A stretch of DNA of 64,000 nucleotides from contig CP047917.1 of the NCBI GenBank assembly GCA_010202115.1, positions 806,001 to 870,000 of the forward strand, given 5' to 3'. The DNA is from Candidatus Saccharibacteria bacterium oral taxon 488 (GTDB taxonomy: Bacteria; Patescibacteriota; Saccharimonadia; Saccharimonadales; Saccharimonadaceae). The notes below the pieces were generated by a model. It was not told where the DNA came from. It made no database searches and worked only from the letters and a program-made list of their open reading frames with translations. Within the stretch, counting starts at the first letter, position 1. Every line of letters starts with the position of its first letter. The position numbers and the translations under genes are program-made. This document shows, in pieces, positions 24,708 through 35,049 of this stretch.

Positions 24708-25826
24708 TTATTCCCACCGAAATAGCTTGATCGCCGCAATGTAAACAACGAGAATCCACGCAGTCACAGCACCAAGTTGCGGTAGGACCTCGATCAAACT
24801 GGCATGCTCAGTCATGATCAAACGGAATCCCTCGGTAATCGGCGTCATTGGGATAAACTGAGTCACACCGCGCAGCCACTCTGGGAATAAATAAATCGGG
24901 AAAAATGCACCAGACAAGAACATCATCGGGAAAGAAAGCAAGTTGCTCAGCGGTGCGGACTGATTTTCGTTCTTCGCCCAGCCGCCAATCAACAGGCCCA
25001 GTCCTACCATCATAAAGGCCGCCAGCACCGCCATAAGGACAAAGAGTCCCCAATCGCCGCGCATATTAAATTGGAATACTAACATACCGACAACAACCAT
25101 CATCGTCAAGCTGAGTAGCGAAATAATCGTGTAGTGAATCGCCATAGAAATAATCAGCTGACCCGAGGTAAATGGTGCCGCCCGTAGCCGACGGTAAGAG
25201 CCGCGCTGCTTTTCAGCCGGCATTTGATTAGCCAGGCCAAAGATACCCATGCTCATCAAGCTAAAGGCGAGCAGTCCCGTAAAGGTATAGTCAAACGATT
25301 TTAGCTGCTCATCGCCAACTGCTTTACCGGCGGCTTTAATTGGTGCTTCCGGCTGGCCCAGGTGCTTATTGATCTCATCAGCAACCTGACCCATCACTGC
25401 CGTCAGCGCACTACCAGTCTGCTCCGATCCCTTGCCGTACAGCACATTGATCGTACCGGCTGGCTTGGCATTATTGCCCTCTCCCTTTACTTCGCCAAAA
25501 CTACTCGGTAGTTCAATGATGCCGTTCAGCTCCGAGCGCTTGAGCTTCTCACGGGCATCGTCCATATCCTTGACATCTTTGATCTTGAGAACCGAATCTT
25601 TAGCGTTTCCCTTGGCGCTATCGACAAAATTTTTCGCAAATTCTGTTTGTGAATTATTGATAATCGCCACATTAAAGCTGGTTGATTGATCCTTAAAGAT
25701 TGAGCCAAATATAAACAAGAATAGCAACGGAAACAGGAAGGTAAAGAACAGCGACATTTTATCGCGGATAAAGCGTTTTTGCTGGGCGCGTACTTGCCCG
25801 AATACACCAGTCCAATATTTTTTCAT
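24708..25826 (-). CDS. ABC-2 type exporter permease
   Basis: A 372-aa permease: one N-terminal transmembrane helix, a large extracytoplasmic loop (about 45-190) and five C-terminal helices with the ABC-2 signature region FLSGAFFPIYLFPEWLRGVT. Such YhfI/YadH-type exporters move drugs, lipids or polymers. It begins one base after the stop of its ATPase gene and forms a two-gene unit with it. Confidence 0.88.
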   Translation of the reverse strand: MKKYWTGVFGQVRAQQKRFIRDKMSLFFTFLFPLLFLFIFGSIFKDQSTSFNVAIINNSQTEFAKNFVDSAKGNAKDSVLKIKDVKDMDDAREKLKRSELNGIIELPSSFGEVKGEGNNAKPAGTINVLYGKGSEQTGSALTAVMGQVADEINKHLGQPEAPIKAAGKAVGDEQLKSFDYTFTGLLAFSLMSMGIFGLANQMPAEKQRGSYRRLRAAPFTSGQLIISMAIHYTIISLLSLTMMVVVGMLVFQFNMRGDWGLFVLMAVLAAFMMVGLGLLIGGWAKNENQSAPLSNLLSFPMMFLSGAFFPIYLFPEWLRGVTQFIPMTPITEGFRLIMTEHASLIEVLPQLGAVTAWILVVYIAAIKLFRWE

Positions 25827-25827
25827 A

Positions 25828-26592
25828 CTAATCCCGAATCGCCTTTCCTGTTAAGTCAATAAATACGTCTTCCAAATTGGCCTGCTCGACAACTTGCTTT
25901 TTCTTGAAACCGCGCGCCAATAGCTGCTGGATCAGATTGTGCGGCGTGTCAATGGTGATGATTTTACCATTATCCATAATCGCCAAGCGGTCGCACAGCA
26001 GCTCAGCCTCGTCCATATAATGCGTGGTCAGCACGATAGTGATGCCTTCATCGCGAATCTCTTTGATTAAATCCCAGAGATTGCGGCGAGCCTGCGGATC
26101 CAGCCCAGTGGTCGGCTCGTCGAGGAACAGCACCGTCGGATTGTTAACCAGCGTCGAAGCGATAGCGAAGCGTTGCTTTTGCCCGCCTGAGAGCTGCTCG
26201 ACATAGCTTTTGGCTTTGTCGGTCAATTGCACCTTGGCCAGCAGCGCATCGGCGTCGACCATTTGTCCGTACAAGCTGGCAAACATTTTCAGTTGTTCGC
26301 GCAAGGTTAGCTTGTCGTAAAACGTCGTCGATTGCAGCTGGATACCGATGATGTTTTTAATATGCTTCGGCTGCTTGGCAACGTTAATCCCGTCGATGGT
26401 CGCCGTGCCGCCATCAATTGTCCTCAGTGCCTCGAGCATTTCTAGCGTCGTCGTCTTACCAGCGCCATTCGGGCCGAGGATGCCGAAGATCTCGCCTTTC
26501 TTGACCTCAAACGACACGCTGTCGACGACATTCTTGCCATCGTACGTCTTGACGAGTTGGTCAACTGTTATGATTGGTTCGGGTTGAGCCAT
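25828..26592 (-). CDS. ABC transporter ATP-binding protein (CcmA/DrrA type)
   Basis: A 254-aa ATPase energising the adjacent ABC-2 permease. Walker A GPNGAGKTT (about 39-47), signature LSGGQKQR, Walker B VLFLDEPTTGLD and the H-loop TTHYMDE are all intact. GAAAGGAG precedes the ATG; TATAAT lies at 26675-26680 on the minus strand with a leader of about 80 bases, unlike the leaderless genes around it. Confidence 0.92.
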   Translation of the reverse strand: MAQPEPIITVDQLVKTYDGKNVVDSVSFEVKKGEIFGILGPNGAGKTTTLEMLEALRTIDGGTATIDGINVAKQPKHIKNIIGIQLQSTTFYDKLTLREQLKMFASLYGQMVDADALLAKVQLTDKAKSYVEQLSGGQKQRFAIASTLVNNPTVLFLDEPTTGLDPQARRNLWDLIKEIRDEGITIVLTTHYMDEAELLCDRLAIMDNGKIITIDTPHNLIQQLLARGFKKKQVVEQANLEDVFIDLTGKAIRD

Positions 26593-26748
26593 ACAAACTC
26601 CTTTCCGCGCTCTGTTTCAGCACTGCATACCTTAGTGATAGAACGACTCCCTGCCAGCCTATCTTTAGTTAGTTATTATAGCACTCTGCGTGGGGTATGC
26701 AACCCGAGAGGGCTAGCCAAACCGACACGATGCCGTTATACTAACCAC

Positions 26749-27405
26749 ATGCCAAAGAAGCCCCACCTCTCTATCACGCGGCCGCACAGTCGCCTCAAGA
26801 AACGGTACGTGTTCGCGTTGGTACTAGTACCGCTAATGGCTGTTTGTATCAGTCTCGGTGCGCTGTATTGGCCAAAAATTACTCATAAACTTCATTCGCT
26901 AGCAGCCGCTGGCAGCATTGATTCATCACGCGGCGAGGCGACGTTCCCGCAGCTTGATACCACAAATTTACATCCGACCCGGCAAAAAATTATCAGCCTC
27001 GCCAAAACCGAGTTCGAAGCACAATCCGCCGGCACCAAGTTCAGCCAAGGCGTCAGTGAAGCCTGGTGCGCCGATTTTGTGAGCTGGATCATGCAGCAGG
27101 CGGGCGCGCCATTAAAGAATCCGCACACTGGCGGCTGGCGCATTCCGGGAACATTTACCCTGCGTGAATATTACGAAGCGGACAGTCGATTCAAACCTGC
27201 TGGCTCTGGCTATCAACCGCGTCCCGGTGACGTGGCAATTTACCGCAATTCGCCGGTGTTTGGTGACCATACTAATATTGTACTGAAAAATGACAGTGGC
27301 GTTCTCACGACGGTTGGCGGTAATGAGATGAACCGCATTCGCGTATTCATCAACCACGATAAGCGCTACGATGGACTACTGGGATATGGCGTGCTAGCAG
27401 AATAA
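26749..27405 (+). CDS. Membrane-anchored CHAP-domain peptidoglycan hydrolase
   Basis: A 218-aa protein with a basic start, one transmembrane anchor (about 24-45) and a CHAP domain: Cys in EAWCADFVSWIM, His in FGDHTNIVLK, and the PGDVAIY strand. CHAP enzymes are amidases or endopeptidases that cut cell-wall peptides; the target could be its own wall or that of a host bacterium. I chose the ATG at 26749 because TATACT ends six bases before it and the longer frame has no start signal. Confidence 0.83.
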   Translation: MPKKPHLSITRPHSRLKKRYVFALVLVPLMAVCISLGALYWPKITHKLHSLAAAGSIDSSRGEATFPQLDTTNLHPTRQKIISLAKTEFEAQSAGTKFSQGVSEAWCADFVSWIMQQAGAPLKNPHTGGWRIPGTFTLREYYEADSRFKPAGSGYQPRPGDVAIYRNSPVFGDHTNIVLKNDSGVLTTVGGNEMNRIRVFINHDKRYDGLLGYGVLAE

Positions 27406-27454
27406 GCCTAGCCCGTCTGATGCGGGATCGCCCACGCCTAACCGAGTGGCCGCA

Positions 27455-28027
27455 TTACGCCGCGTGACTTGCCGCTAGCAGAAACGCCACCAATGCATCG
27501 GGCTGCTGCTCAGCCAGCCACGTTACGGCGTCAACGATAGCATCCTTGTTTGTGCCACCATTTTTGAGCTCCTCGAGGAGGCGCTTGACCGTCCGCTGCG
27601 TCTGGCCATCATACCGATCGAGGCGCATCGCCTGAGTGACTTGCTTGACCTGCTCGTCGCTAAGAGCAACGTAAGGCGAGACCACTTCGTGCGCATGCTT
27701 GGGGCTGCGCTTGGCGGCTTCAGCCTTGCGTTGGAGGTTTTCCAGGCCTTCAATCGTCGCCCGCATCAACGTTTCCGCCTCATCCATACCACGCTGATAG
27801 GCCTGAGCAAATTCCTCGGAATTATCCCCACCTTCGGAAACGATCGCCGGCAAAAACTCGATCCGCATCACTCGGTGCATATACGCGTCGCCCATTTCCT
27901 CGCCGGTCGCCATCACCTCACTCCACCAGGCAACGAACCGCGAATTTTCAGGATCATGCAGCTCGCGCATAGCCGGTAGCTGCGCTAATTTATCCTTAAA
28001 AAAGTGAATTAGTTTCTTGATGTCCAT
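27455..28027 (-). CDS. Hypothetical helical protein
   Basis: A 190-aa, mostly helical soluble protein with no signal peptide (MDIKKLIHFFKDKLAQLP start; acidic and Ala-rich middle; EELKNGGTNKDAIVDAVTWL near the end). No family recognised. TATAAT lies eight bases before the ATG. It stands alone between a CHAP gene and a CorA gene. Confidence 0.6.
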   Translation of the reverse strand: MDIKKLIHFFKDKLAQLPAMRELHDPENSRFVAWWSEVMATGEEMGDAYMHRVMRIEFLPAIVSEGGDNSEEFAQAYQRGMDEAETLMRATIEGLENLQRKAEAAKRSPKHAHEVVSPYVALSDEQVKQVTQAMRLDRYDGQTQRTVKRLLEELKNGGTNKDAIVDAVTWLAEQQPDALVAFLLAASHAA

Positions 28028-28086
28028 GTTGCTTTATTATACCCAAAAACAATGGTAAGCACAAGCGCCATCCCGCCCGAGGGATC

Positions 28087-28995
28087 TCAGCGCCGCTTCA
28101 AAAAATAATAGCCAATCGCCAGCGCCGCTAGCGCGCTACCGCCAATAACCACCCAAAAGGTCACCGGGCTCTCCGCGGCCGGCAAGGGCACATTCATGCC
28201 ATACAGCCCGGCCACCATCGTCGGGATAGTCAGCGCCACCGTGATCACCGTCAGCAACCGAATCGTCTCATTCAGTCGGGTATCCATCACCGCCCGGTAG
28301 CTATCACGCACATTGGTGATGGTTCGCAGCAGCGATTTACACCGGCTAATCACCTGCTCGAGGTCGATGGAAATATCTTCGACGTCATCCTTGTCGTCGT
28401 CCTTGAGTCGCAAGCTGCGATTGGCGATCAACCGCTCAATTGCCCAGTTCATCGGCAGCAAGGCATCCAGGTAGTCATTTAACTTGCGCTCATACTCGGT
28501 CAGGGTGACGATATCACGCGCCCGCAAGGTGTGAATATCGTCAGTCGCCGCTCTCATCTGGCGATTGATGGTCGCCACCCGCCGCTGGTACTGACCCGAC
28601 ACCGCCTCGATCATCGCCACCACCAGTTCAATCCGCCGCGACGTCCGTACCCGTGTCTTATCAATAAACGGCTGCCACAGCCGACCCAGACTATCGCGCG
28701 ACAATGTCACCACATACTCTTTGTGAATGCCGAACAAAATTGGCGTAGTAAAATCATTAAAATCATCGTCGGTATCCGGCAGCCGGGCGATCAAGTACGT
28801 CCACTCATCATCAAACTCAATACGCGGTACCTCATGCGGGTCAAGCGCGTCGCTAATCATGTCCTCATCCATCCCCAGCGTCAGCAGCTCGGACACTTCC
28901 TCTTCGGTTGGCCGTTCGCAGCGCAGCCAACTGCCGCTACGCAATGTCTGAATCGGTGCGATCACCTCGCCTGTTGAATGCAGGTATTCTATCAT
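28087..28995 (-). CDS. Second CorA-like transporter
   Basis: A 302-aa CorA homologue with the YGMN signature between two C-terminal membrane helices and the long central helix (about 130-230). It differs clearly in sequence from the 20-kb CorA, so this is not a recent duplication. The ATG at 28995 (MIEYLHS) is favoured because TATACT ends six bases before it. Two CorA-type genes in a small genome suggest separate ion or regulatory roles. Confidence 0.87.
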   Translation of the reverse strand: MIEYLHSTGEVIAPIQTLRSGSWLRCERPTEEEVSELLTLGMDEDMISDALDPHEVPRIEFDDEWTYLIARLPDTDDDFNDFTTPILFGIHKEYVVTLSRDSLGRLWQPFIDKTRVRTSRRIELVVAMIEAVSGQYQRRVATINRQMRAATDDIHTLRARDIVTLTEYERKLNDYLDALLPMNWAIERLIANRSLRLKDDDKDDVEDISIDLEQVISRCKSLLRTITNVRDSYRAVMDTRLNETIRLLTVITVALTIPTMVAGLYGMNVPLPAAESPVTFWVVIGGSALAALAIGYYFLKRR

Positions 28996-29065
28996 GTTCT
29001 TAGTATAGCTCATTTGAGATATTTTGGTACCGGTTAGATGACAATAAGCTTCGGAGGCCATCATC

Positions 29066-29101
29066 AAAAACCACCAGCCGAGCTATCCGACTGGTGGTTT
29101 T
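29066..29101 (-). terminator. Terminator of the arc operon
   Basis: AAAACCACCAG and CTGGTGGTTTT form an 11-bp stem with a 14-nt loop, 18 bases beyond the arcC stop. On the minus strand it ends in T residues. Confidence 0.88.
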
Positions 29102-29118
29102 GAGTGTTCATATGAGAG

Positions 29119-30072
29119 CTAACTCTTGATGCGCGTACCGGCGGCACCGTTAATGGCATCAGCAGTTTTTTCGAGCGAGGTAATGATCGCCGTGCGCCCC
29201 GAAGCACCAGCCACAAAACTCAGTGCCGCTTGGGTTTTCGGTAGCATTGAGCCGGCCGCAAATTGCCCAGCATCAATGTGCTGCTGCAGCTCCTCGACCG
29301 ATACCTCGCCGAGCGACTGCTCTGTTGGCTGACCAAAGTTGATCTTGGCTGCATCAACCGAAGTTAGGATCAATAGTGTATCCGCTCTGAGTGTGTCCGC
29401 TAGCTTGGCCGCCCCAAAATCTTTGTCGATCACCGCCGCCACGCCGCTTAACTGGCCCGATGCGTCACGCAGCACCGGAATGCCGCCACCACCAGTCGAG
29501 ACCACCAACACGCCGGCATCAACCAGCGCCTTGATGACGGGAGCCTCGACAATCTCCTGAGGCTTTGGTGATGGCACAACGCGCCGCCAGCCACGACCCG
29601 AGTCCTCGCGCACCGTATAACCGCGCTCGGCCTGTACCTTCTTGGCCTCTTCTTCTGAATAGAATGGCCCGATTGGCTTGGTCGGATTTTGAAATGCCGG
29701 ATCAGCTTGATCAACCACCGTCTGGGTAACGATACTCACTGCATACTTATCATGCACACCACGAGTCGCCAGCGCATCGTGGATCGCTTGCTGCAGCCAA
29801 AAACCAATGAGGCCCTGGCTCATCGCACCAGAATCCTCCAGCGGTAAGCTCGGCACCGCCTCAGTGTTAATCGCTTCCTCGTGTAGGACGATGTTGCCGA
29901 CCTGCGGGCCATTGCCGTGGACAATGGCTACGCGGTGGCCAGCTTGAATCAGCGGCAGGAGCTGAGCGATTGTTTCGTCGGCCACTCGCTGCTGCGCTTG
30001 GGACGAGGCCTCGCCCTGACGTTGCAGGGCGTTACCTCCCAGTGCGACGACAATGGTTCGCTGCTGATTCAT
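29119..30072 (-). CDS. arcC: Carbamate kinase
   Basis: ArcC transfers phosphate from carbamoyl phosphate to ADP, yielding ATP, ammonia and CO2: the energy-gaining last step of the arginine deiminase pathway. The 317-aa protein has ALGGNALQR at the start, HGNGPQVGN at about 54, and STGGGGIPVL at about 192. Its ATG overlaps the arcD stop by one base (TAATG at 30072). It is the last gene of the operon, just before a strong terminator. Confidence 0.95.
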   Translation of the reverse strand: MNQQRTIVVALGGNALQRQGEASSQAQQRVADETIAQLLPLIQAGHRVAIVHGNGPQVGNIVLHEEAINTEAVPSLPLEDSGAMSQGLIGFWLQQAIHDALATRGVHDKYAVSIVTQTVVDQADPAFQNPTKPIGPFYSEEEAKKVQAERGYTVREDSGRGWRRVVPSPKPQEIVEAPVIKALVDAGVLVVSTGGGGIPVLRDASGQLSGVAAVIDKDFGAAKLADTLRADTLLILTSVDAAKINFGQPTEQSLGEVSVEELQQHIDAGQFAAGSMLPKTQAALSFVAGASGRTAIITSLEKTADAINGAAGTRIKS

Positions 30073-31625
30073 TAGGCGATGGCTCCGTATACCATGATAG
30101 CTACGAGGCTAATGATCGCAAAGACCACCATGATTGGCATTGAGCGCTTCAACCATGCACGGTACGACACGCCGGCTAGGGCCAGACCGCCCATCAACGA
30201 AGCAATGGTTGGCGCCATCATATTCAACAGACCCGATGCTGTTGCAAATGCGACAACGATGATCTCCTTGCTGGAGCCGACTAGGTCAGCCACCGGCGCG
30301 ATAACTGGCATAGTCGCTGCCGCTAGACCTGATGACGACGGAATGATAAAGCTCATCGGCAAGTAGAAGATGTAGGCGAGAACACCGACGAAACTACCCG
30401 CGCCCTTCAGTGCAGATTCACCCCAGCTAATGATCGTGTCTTGGATGGCACCATTCTGCATCACCACGCCAACACCAGCTGCTACTGCGATGATCAGTGC
30501 CACACTCAGTAGATCGGCTGTACCTTTCAGGAAGGTGTCAACAACGAAGACTTCCTCTTTTTTGAATTGGCGATAATAAATCGCTGCGATGACTAAGGTT
30601 GACAACAGGAACAGGGTCGAGATCTCGTTGAAGTACCACTCACCAAATGGTAAGACATGATCGAGACCCAAGATAGCACCAACGACCGGTAGCCCCGCAA
30701 ACCACTTATGGATATCAGCGAACAGCGTGATCCCCCAGTTGCCCCACGGGATCAGCGAGATGATCATCAATAGGAAGGTGACGCCAAAGACCGCCATCAC
30801 TGCTTTACGCGGACCGGTAAACTCTGGCACGTTGCTCATATCAAGTGCGGTGGTGGCTGGCTTATACCGAACATCATCTTTATACTTACCGGCCTTTACC
30901 TTTGACGCGTATCGCATGGTGAACACGATAGCTGCGACCAAACAGAGCAGCAAAATTATTGATTGAAGACCCAACACATTACCGAGCGGCACGTCAGCCG
31001 ACTTGGCAGCAATACCAGTCGAAAATGGATTCAAGGTCGAGCCAAGCACACCAACACCACCACCGAGCACGATCACCATCACCGCGGTCATAGCGTTGTA
31101 GCCAGCCGCCATCATGATCGGCACCACCAGCGCATAAAAGGCCACCGCCTCTTCCTGCATGCCGTAGGTGGTACCACCGATAGCGAAGAACGTCATGAGA
31201 ATTGGGATAAGCCATTTCTCCTTGCCCTTCATCTTGCGCAGCATGGCACCGAGCGTCGCATCCAGCGCACCAGTTTTCATCGTCACCCCGAGGAAGCCAC
31301 CAAGGATCAACACAAAGACGATGACGTCGAGCTTCTCACTCATGCCCTTGATCGGCGCAAGTGCTGCATCCCACAAACCCTGGCGGGAGTCGGTGGTTGT
31401 CTCGGTGCCGTCATCGGCTTTTTTAGTAGTGACTTTATCGGTCTGTTTATACGTACCAGCGATGCGCACTGTCTTTTCCGCATCATTTGGATCTGGTTTT
31501 GTGTTGTACACACCAGACGGGATAATCCACGTCAGGACTGCCATCAAGGCAATCACCACAAACAGCACGGTAAAGGCTGAGGGCGAGCGCAGCTTTTTCT
31601 TAATTTTTTTCATTTTTTCTACCAT
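30072..31625 (-). CDS. arcD: YfcC/ArcD-type arginine-ornithine transporter
   Basis: A 517-aa membrane protein of the YfcC (C4-dicarboxylate-type) family with about 12-13 helices and a cytoplasmic or extracytoplasmic loop at about 45-95. In arc operons this family exchanges arginine for ornithine across the membrane. It follows arcB after 34 bp with AAAGGAGG 8 bases before ATG. The function as arginine/ornithine antiporter follows from context. Confidence 0.85.
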   Translation of the reverse strand: MVEKMKKIKKKLRSPSAFTVLFVVIALMAVLTWIIPSGVYNTKPDPNDAEKTVRIAGTYKQTDKVTTKKADDGTETTTDSRQGLWDAALAPIKGMSEKLDVIVFVLILGGFLGVTMKTGALDATLGAMLRKMKGKEKWLIPILMTFFAIGGTTYGMQEEAVAFYALVVPIMMAAGYNAMTAVMVIVLGGGVGVLGSTLNPFSTGIAAKSADVPLGNVLGLQSIILLLCLVAAIVFTMRYASKVKAGKYKDDVRYKPATTALDMSNVPEFTGPRKAVMAVFGVTFLLMIISLIPWGNWGITLFADIHKWFAGLPVVGAILGLDHVLPFGEWYFNEISTLFLLSTLVIAAIYYRQFKKEEVFVVDTFLKGTADLLSVALIIAVAAGVGVVMQNGAIQDTIISWGESALKGAGSFVGVLAYIFYLPMSFIIPSSSGLAAATMPVIAPVADLVGSSKEIIVVAFATASGLLNMMAPTIASLMGGLALAGVSYRAWLKRSMPIMVVFAIISLVAIMVYGAIA

Positions 31626-31659
31626 GTCCGGAGCCTCCTTTACTCCTGTATTACGACAT

Positions 31660-32649
31660 CTACAGCGTCAAAGCGATAACCGCCTTGATGGTATGCATAC
31701 GATTTTCCGCCTGGTCAAAGACAATCGAATTTGGCGAGCGGAAGACATCATCCGTCACCTCCATTGACTCCAGTCCGAAGTCGTCCCTGATGTGCTGACC
31801 GGTCGTGGTCAATGCATCATGAAAGGCCGGCAGGCAGTGCATGAACTTGACCTCAGGATTACCGGTGAGGTTCAGCATGTCACGATTAACCTGGAAGTGA
31901 CGCAGCTGATTGATGCGCTCAGCGAACTTATCTTCTTCACCCATCGATACCCAAACATCGGTATAGATGGCATCGGCACCGCGCAGGGCTTCCTCAAAAT
32001 TATCAGTGATAGTAATCCGCCCATGACTCTGATGCGCTAATTCGTGCGCACGATGGACAAGGCCCTCTTCAGGGAACAATTCACGCGGCGCCAAAATCCG
32101 GAAATCCAGCCCCATGATGGCCGAGCCGAGCAGCAAACTATTGGCCATGTTATTGCGGCCGTCGCCGATAAACACCAGCTTGACGCCGTGCAGCCGACCG
32201 AGGTGCTCCTCGATAGTCATAAAGTCGGCTAGAATCTGCGTCGGGTGGAACTTATCAGTCAATCCGTTCCACACTGGCACGCCGGCGTGCTTCGCCAAAT
32301 CTTCTACCGTTTTGTGCGCAAAACCGCGAAACTCAATGCCATCAAACATCCGGCCCAGCACCTTGGCGGTGTCTTCGACCGTCTCTTTCTTGCCAAGCTG
32401 AATATCGTCCTTGCCGAGATATTCCGGCGCAATACCGAGGTCGTTGGCTGCCACCGTAAAGGCACAGCGCGTCCGCGTCGAGGTTTTCTCAAATAGTAGC
32501 GCAATATTCTTGCCCTCATGAATCCGATGCGGCGTACCAGCGTACTTCATCCGCTTATACTCATTTGCCGTCGTTAGTAGCAATCGAATGTCACTGGCCG
32601 TAAAATCACCCAGTGTTAGGAATGATCGCCCTTTCAAACTTTGTGCCAT
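31660..32649 (-). CDS. arcB: Ornithine carbamoyltransferase, catabolic
   Basis: ArcB splits citrulline with phosphate into ornithine and carbamoyl phosphate. The 329-aa protein has the carbamoyl-phosphate loop STRTRCAF (about 56-63), FHPTQ-type segment [11 protein letters not shown], and the ornithine-side HCLPAFHD (about 270-277). Its ATG directly abuts the arcA stop, with GGGAGG inside the end of arcA. Context makes it catabolic. Confidence 0.95.
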   Translation of the reverse strand: MAQSLKGRSFLTLGDFTASDIRLLLTTANEYKRMKYAGTPHRIHEGKNIALLFEKTSTRTRCAFTVAANDLGIAPEYLGKDDIQLGKKETVEDTAKVLGRMFDGIEFRGFAHKTVEDLAKHAGVPVWNGLTDKFHPTQILADFMTIEEHLGRLHGVKLVFIGDGRNNMANSLLLGSAIMGLDFRILAPRELFPEEGLVHRAHELAHQSHGRITITDNFEEALRGADAIYTDVWVSMGEEDKFAERINQLRHFQVNRDMLNLTGNPEVKFMHCLPAFHDALTTTGQHIRDDFGLESMEVTDDVFRSPNSIVFDQAENRMHTIKAVIALTL

Positions 32650-33885
32650 TTATACATCCTCCCTTACTAGCGGCATGCTCATACAGCGCGGACCACCACG
32701 GCCGCGGCCAAGCTCAGCACCGCTGACTTCGATAACTTCAACGCCGTGCTCGCGCAATTTTTGGTTAGTGACATAGTTGCGGTCATAGGTCACCACCACG
32801 CCCGGCGCAATCGCCAAGGTGTTCGAGCCGTCGTTCCACTGCTCGCGGGCTGCTGCGATCGGATCACCGCCACCACATTCGATCAAGGTAACGCTCGGCA
32901 GACCCAAGGCCACCCGCAAGACATGCTCGAGATCCGTCTCGTGCGTAATGCGCGGGAACGGCTGTCCCTCAACCTTTTCCAATACGAAACAATTCATCTT
33001 GCCGCCACGATCGCGAATTTCTGGATGAATGGTAAACTTGTCCCGATCGATCATGGTAAACACCGTATCCAGGTGCATAAAGGCATGCGACTTCGGAATT
33101 TCCATGGCAACGACTTTCTTAAAGCCAGAGCCAGCAAACAGTTTCGTCGCCATCTTTTCAATCGCCTCAGCCGTGGTGCGCTCCGATACACCGATGGCCA
33201 TCACTTCACTGCTCAAGACTAGCTCATCGCCACCTTCAATTGAGAATTTTTCATGGCGATCATACCACACCGGCACATTCTTGCCGGCAAACCGTGGATG
33301 ATGATCAATGATATAGCGCATGAACAGCGATTCGCGGCGGCGGGCCGGCCAGTGCATCTTGTTGATCGTCAGACCATGACCGATGGTTGCAGCCGGGTCG
33401 CGGGTAAAGTACAGATTTGGCATCGGATCGAGGTAGAATGGATAGTGATTTTTCTCGATCATATTATGCAATTGCTGGTGCTGGTCTGGCGGCAGCGTAA
33501 TCTCGTCCTTGCGCACACCGGCCATAATTTTACGCACCATCGCGTTCGTTGGCAGGTCCAGCAGGAATTGGCGCAGCACTCTGGTAACACGGCGTGACCC
33601 TTGCTTCGAATTTGCCAACATTTCATCAACAAACTGCTCACGTAGTTGATCAGTATATAGCGCCTCGGTCACCAGCTGATCGAGATACAACACCTCGACA
33701 CCGTGATCACGCAATACCTGAGCAAACGCATCATGCTCCTTTTGGGCGACCTGCAAATACGGAATGTCGTCAAACAGCAGATCAGTCAAGTAGTCTGGTG
33801 TTAAGTTTTCTAATTCTTCGCCCGGACGATGCAACAGCACCGCCTTGAGTCGGCCAATTTCTGATGTAATATGTAATGGATCCAT
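32650..33885 (-). CDS. arcA: Arginine deiminase
   Basis: ArcA hydrolyses arginine to citrulline and ammonia, which yields energy downstream and raises pH. The 411-aa protein has the family landmarks [33 protein letters not shown] and the catalytic Cys in [11 protein letters not shown] near the end. The start at 33885 ([11 protein letters not shown]) is chosen for its AAAGGGGATGGGG site; the longer frame runs through the promoter. First gene of arcABDC. Confidence 0.95.
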   Translation of the reverse strand: MDPLHITSEIGRLKAVLLHRPGEELENLTPDYLTDLLFDDIPYLQVAQKEHDAFAQVLRDHGVEVLYLDQLVTEALYTDQLREQFVDEMLANSKQGSRRVTRVLRQFLLDLPTNAMVRKIMAGVRKDEITLPPDQHQQLHNMIEKNHYPFYLDPMPNLYFTRDPAATIGHGLTINKMHWPARRRESLFMRYIIDHHPRFAGKNVPVWYDRHEKFSIEGGDELVLSSEVMAIGVSERTTAEAIEKMATKLFAGSGFKKVVAMEIPKSHAFMHLDTVFTMIDRDKFTIHPEIRDRGGKMNCFVLEKVEGQPFPRITHETDLEHVLRVALGLPSVTLIECGGGDPIAAAREQWNDGSNTLAIAPGVVVTYDRNYVTNQKLREHGVEVIEVSGAELGRGRGGPRCMSMPLVREDV

Positions 33886-33974
33886 ACCCCCCATCCCCTT
33901 TTTGTTTATGGTTATACTAACAATAGTAGCATATACGTCCAAGAACACAAGCATCGCTTAGCGAGCCGTGTGAA

Positions 33975-35042
33975 TTACCGCCTACGAGGCCAAACTGCAT
34001 CAATAATCGTATACGGCAAACGCCGGTATCGCCACCAGCTAACTAATGTCACCCCAAGCCAGCCAATGACAATAGGCATACCGGCCCTAGGCCCCAGTAT
34101 AATGCCATACATGAACAAGCCAATATACCCCAATCGCAGCAGATACATTGTCAATCGATGAGGCCAAGAACGTTCACGATCATCCAATGATATTCCCGTC
34201 ATCCAGCCGCCAATCGTTTGCCCACTCATCATGAGCGGCATGATCAGCTGGACTACTAACTCACCGCCAGCGAGAATACCATATGACAGTCCCGCAACAG
34301 TATTTCCCGCTAAACCCGGCATCGTGATATACAATATAATACCGATACACGTCCTCACTACAAGCACCACAACCACATCAAGTATAAACGCCACTAATCG
34401 CCGCACTAGGCCCGGCTGTGTTGTCACGGTCTCGCCATGCTTTACATTGCGCAGATCCGGCAGCAACCGACCACACCAATAGCCGACCAAAGCACCTCCG
34501 GTATTGAGCAACAAGTCATCAACATCAAACAGCCTATAACTACATGGATACAAGCCAAACGCACCCGTTAGCTGGGTCACTTCAATCGTTAGTGATAGAA
34601 CGAGTCCTAATAGTACAACCATGTACCAGCGTACAGGGTACATCACTCGTAAAAACATACCGAACGGCATAAAAAAGACTATATTCATCACTACCTGTAG
34701 AACAGCCCGCAACCCTTCAGCCTGTATGTCCATAATTGATGCGAGCGGATGTAGTTGTGGTGAGACTGCATGATGCGCACAGAACCATGCTGGATTATCT
34801 GGCATCGGATAGAGCGTAAACGCCACGAGTCCCAGTGCATACAATACAACCAGATACACCATGACCATCCTGCCGACTACTAGCCGTCGTAATCGCATAT
34901 ACTGTACAACGAGCAGCGGAAATGTCAAGAGCAGTGCGGCAAATGGCCAGAATGATATCGCCAGCTGGAATGACGAGGAGAATGTAGTAAAAAATGTCAT
35001 CATAGCCTTAATTATTATGCAGGAAAAATTAGCTATCGTCAA
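33975..35042 (-). CDS. VanZ-RDD fusion membrane protein
   Basis: A 355-aa protein with two recognised modules: a VanZ-like part (about 40-200, with NIVFFMPFGMFLR and VTQLTGAFGLYPCSYRLFDV, DDLLLNTGGALVGY) and an RDD domain (about 215-340, starting RRLVAFILDVVVV and with GQTIGGWMTGISL). Both are multi-helix membrane domains of unclear biochemistry; VanZ is known from glycopeptide tolerance. The fusion is seen in other Gram-positive-type genomes. It stands alone beyond the arc operon promoter. Confidence 0.8.
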   Translation of the reverse strand: MTIANFSCIIIKAMMTFFTTFSSSFQLAISFWPFAALLLTFPLLVVQYMRLRRLVVGRMVMVYLVVLYALGLVAFTLYPMPDNPAWFCAHHAVSPQLHPLASIMDIQAEGLRAVLQVVMNIVFFMPFGMFLRVMYPVRWYMVVLLGLVLSLTIEVTQLTGAFGLYPCSYRLFDVDDLLLNTGGALVGYWCGRLLPDLRNVKHGETVTTQPGLVRRLVAFILDVVVVLVVRTCIGIILYITMPGLAGNTVAGLSYGILAGGELVVQLIMPLMMSGQTIGGWMTGISLDDRERSWPHRLTMYLLRLGYIGLFMYGIILGPRAGMPIVIGWLGVTLVSWWRYRRLPYTIIDAVWPRRR

Positions 35043-35049
35043 ATATGCC

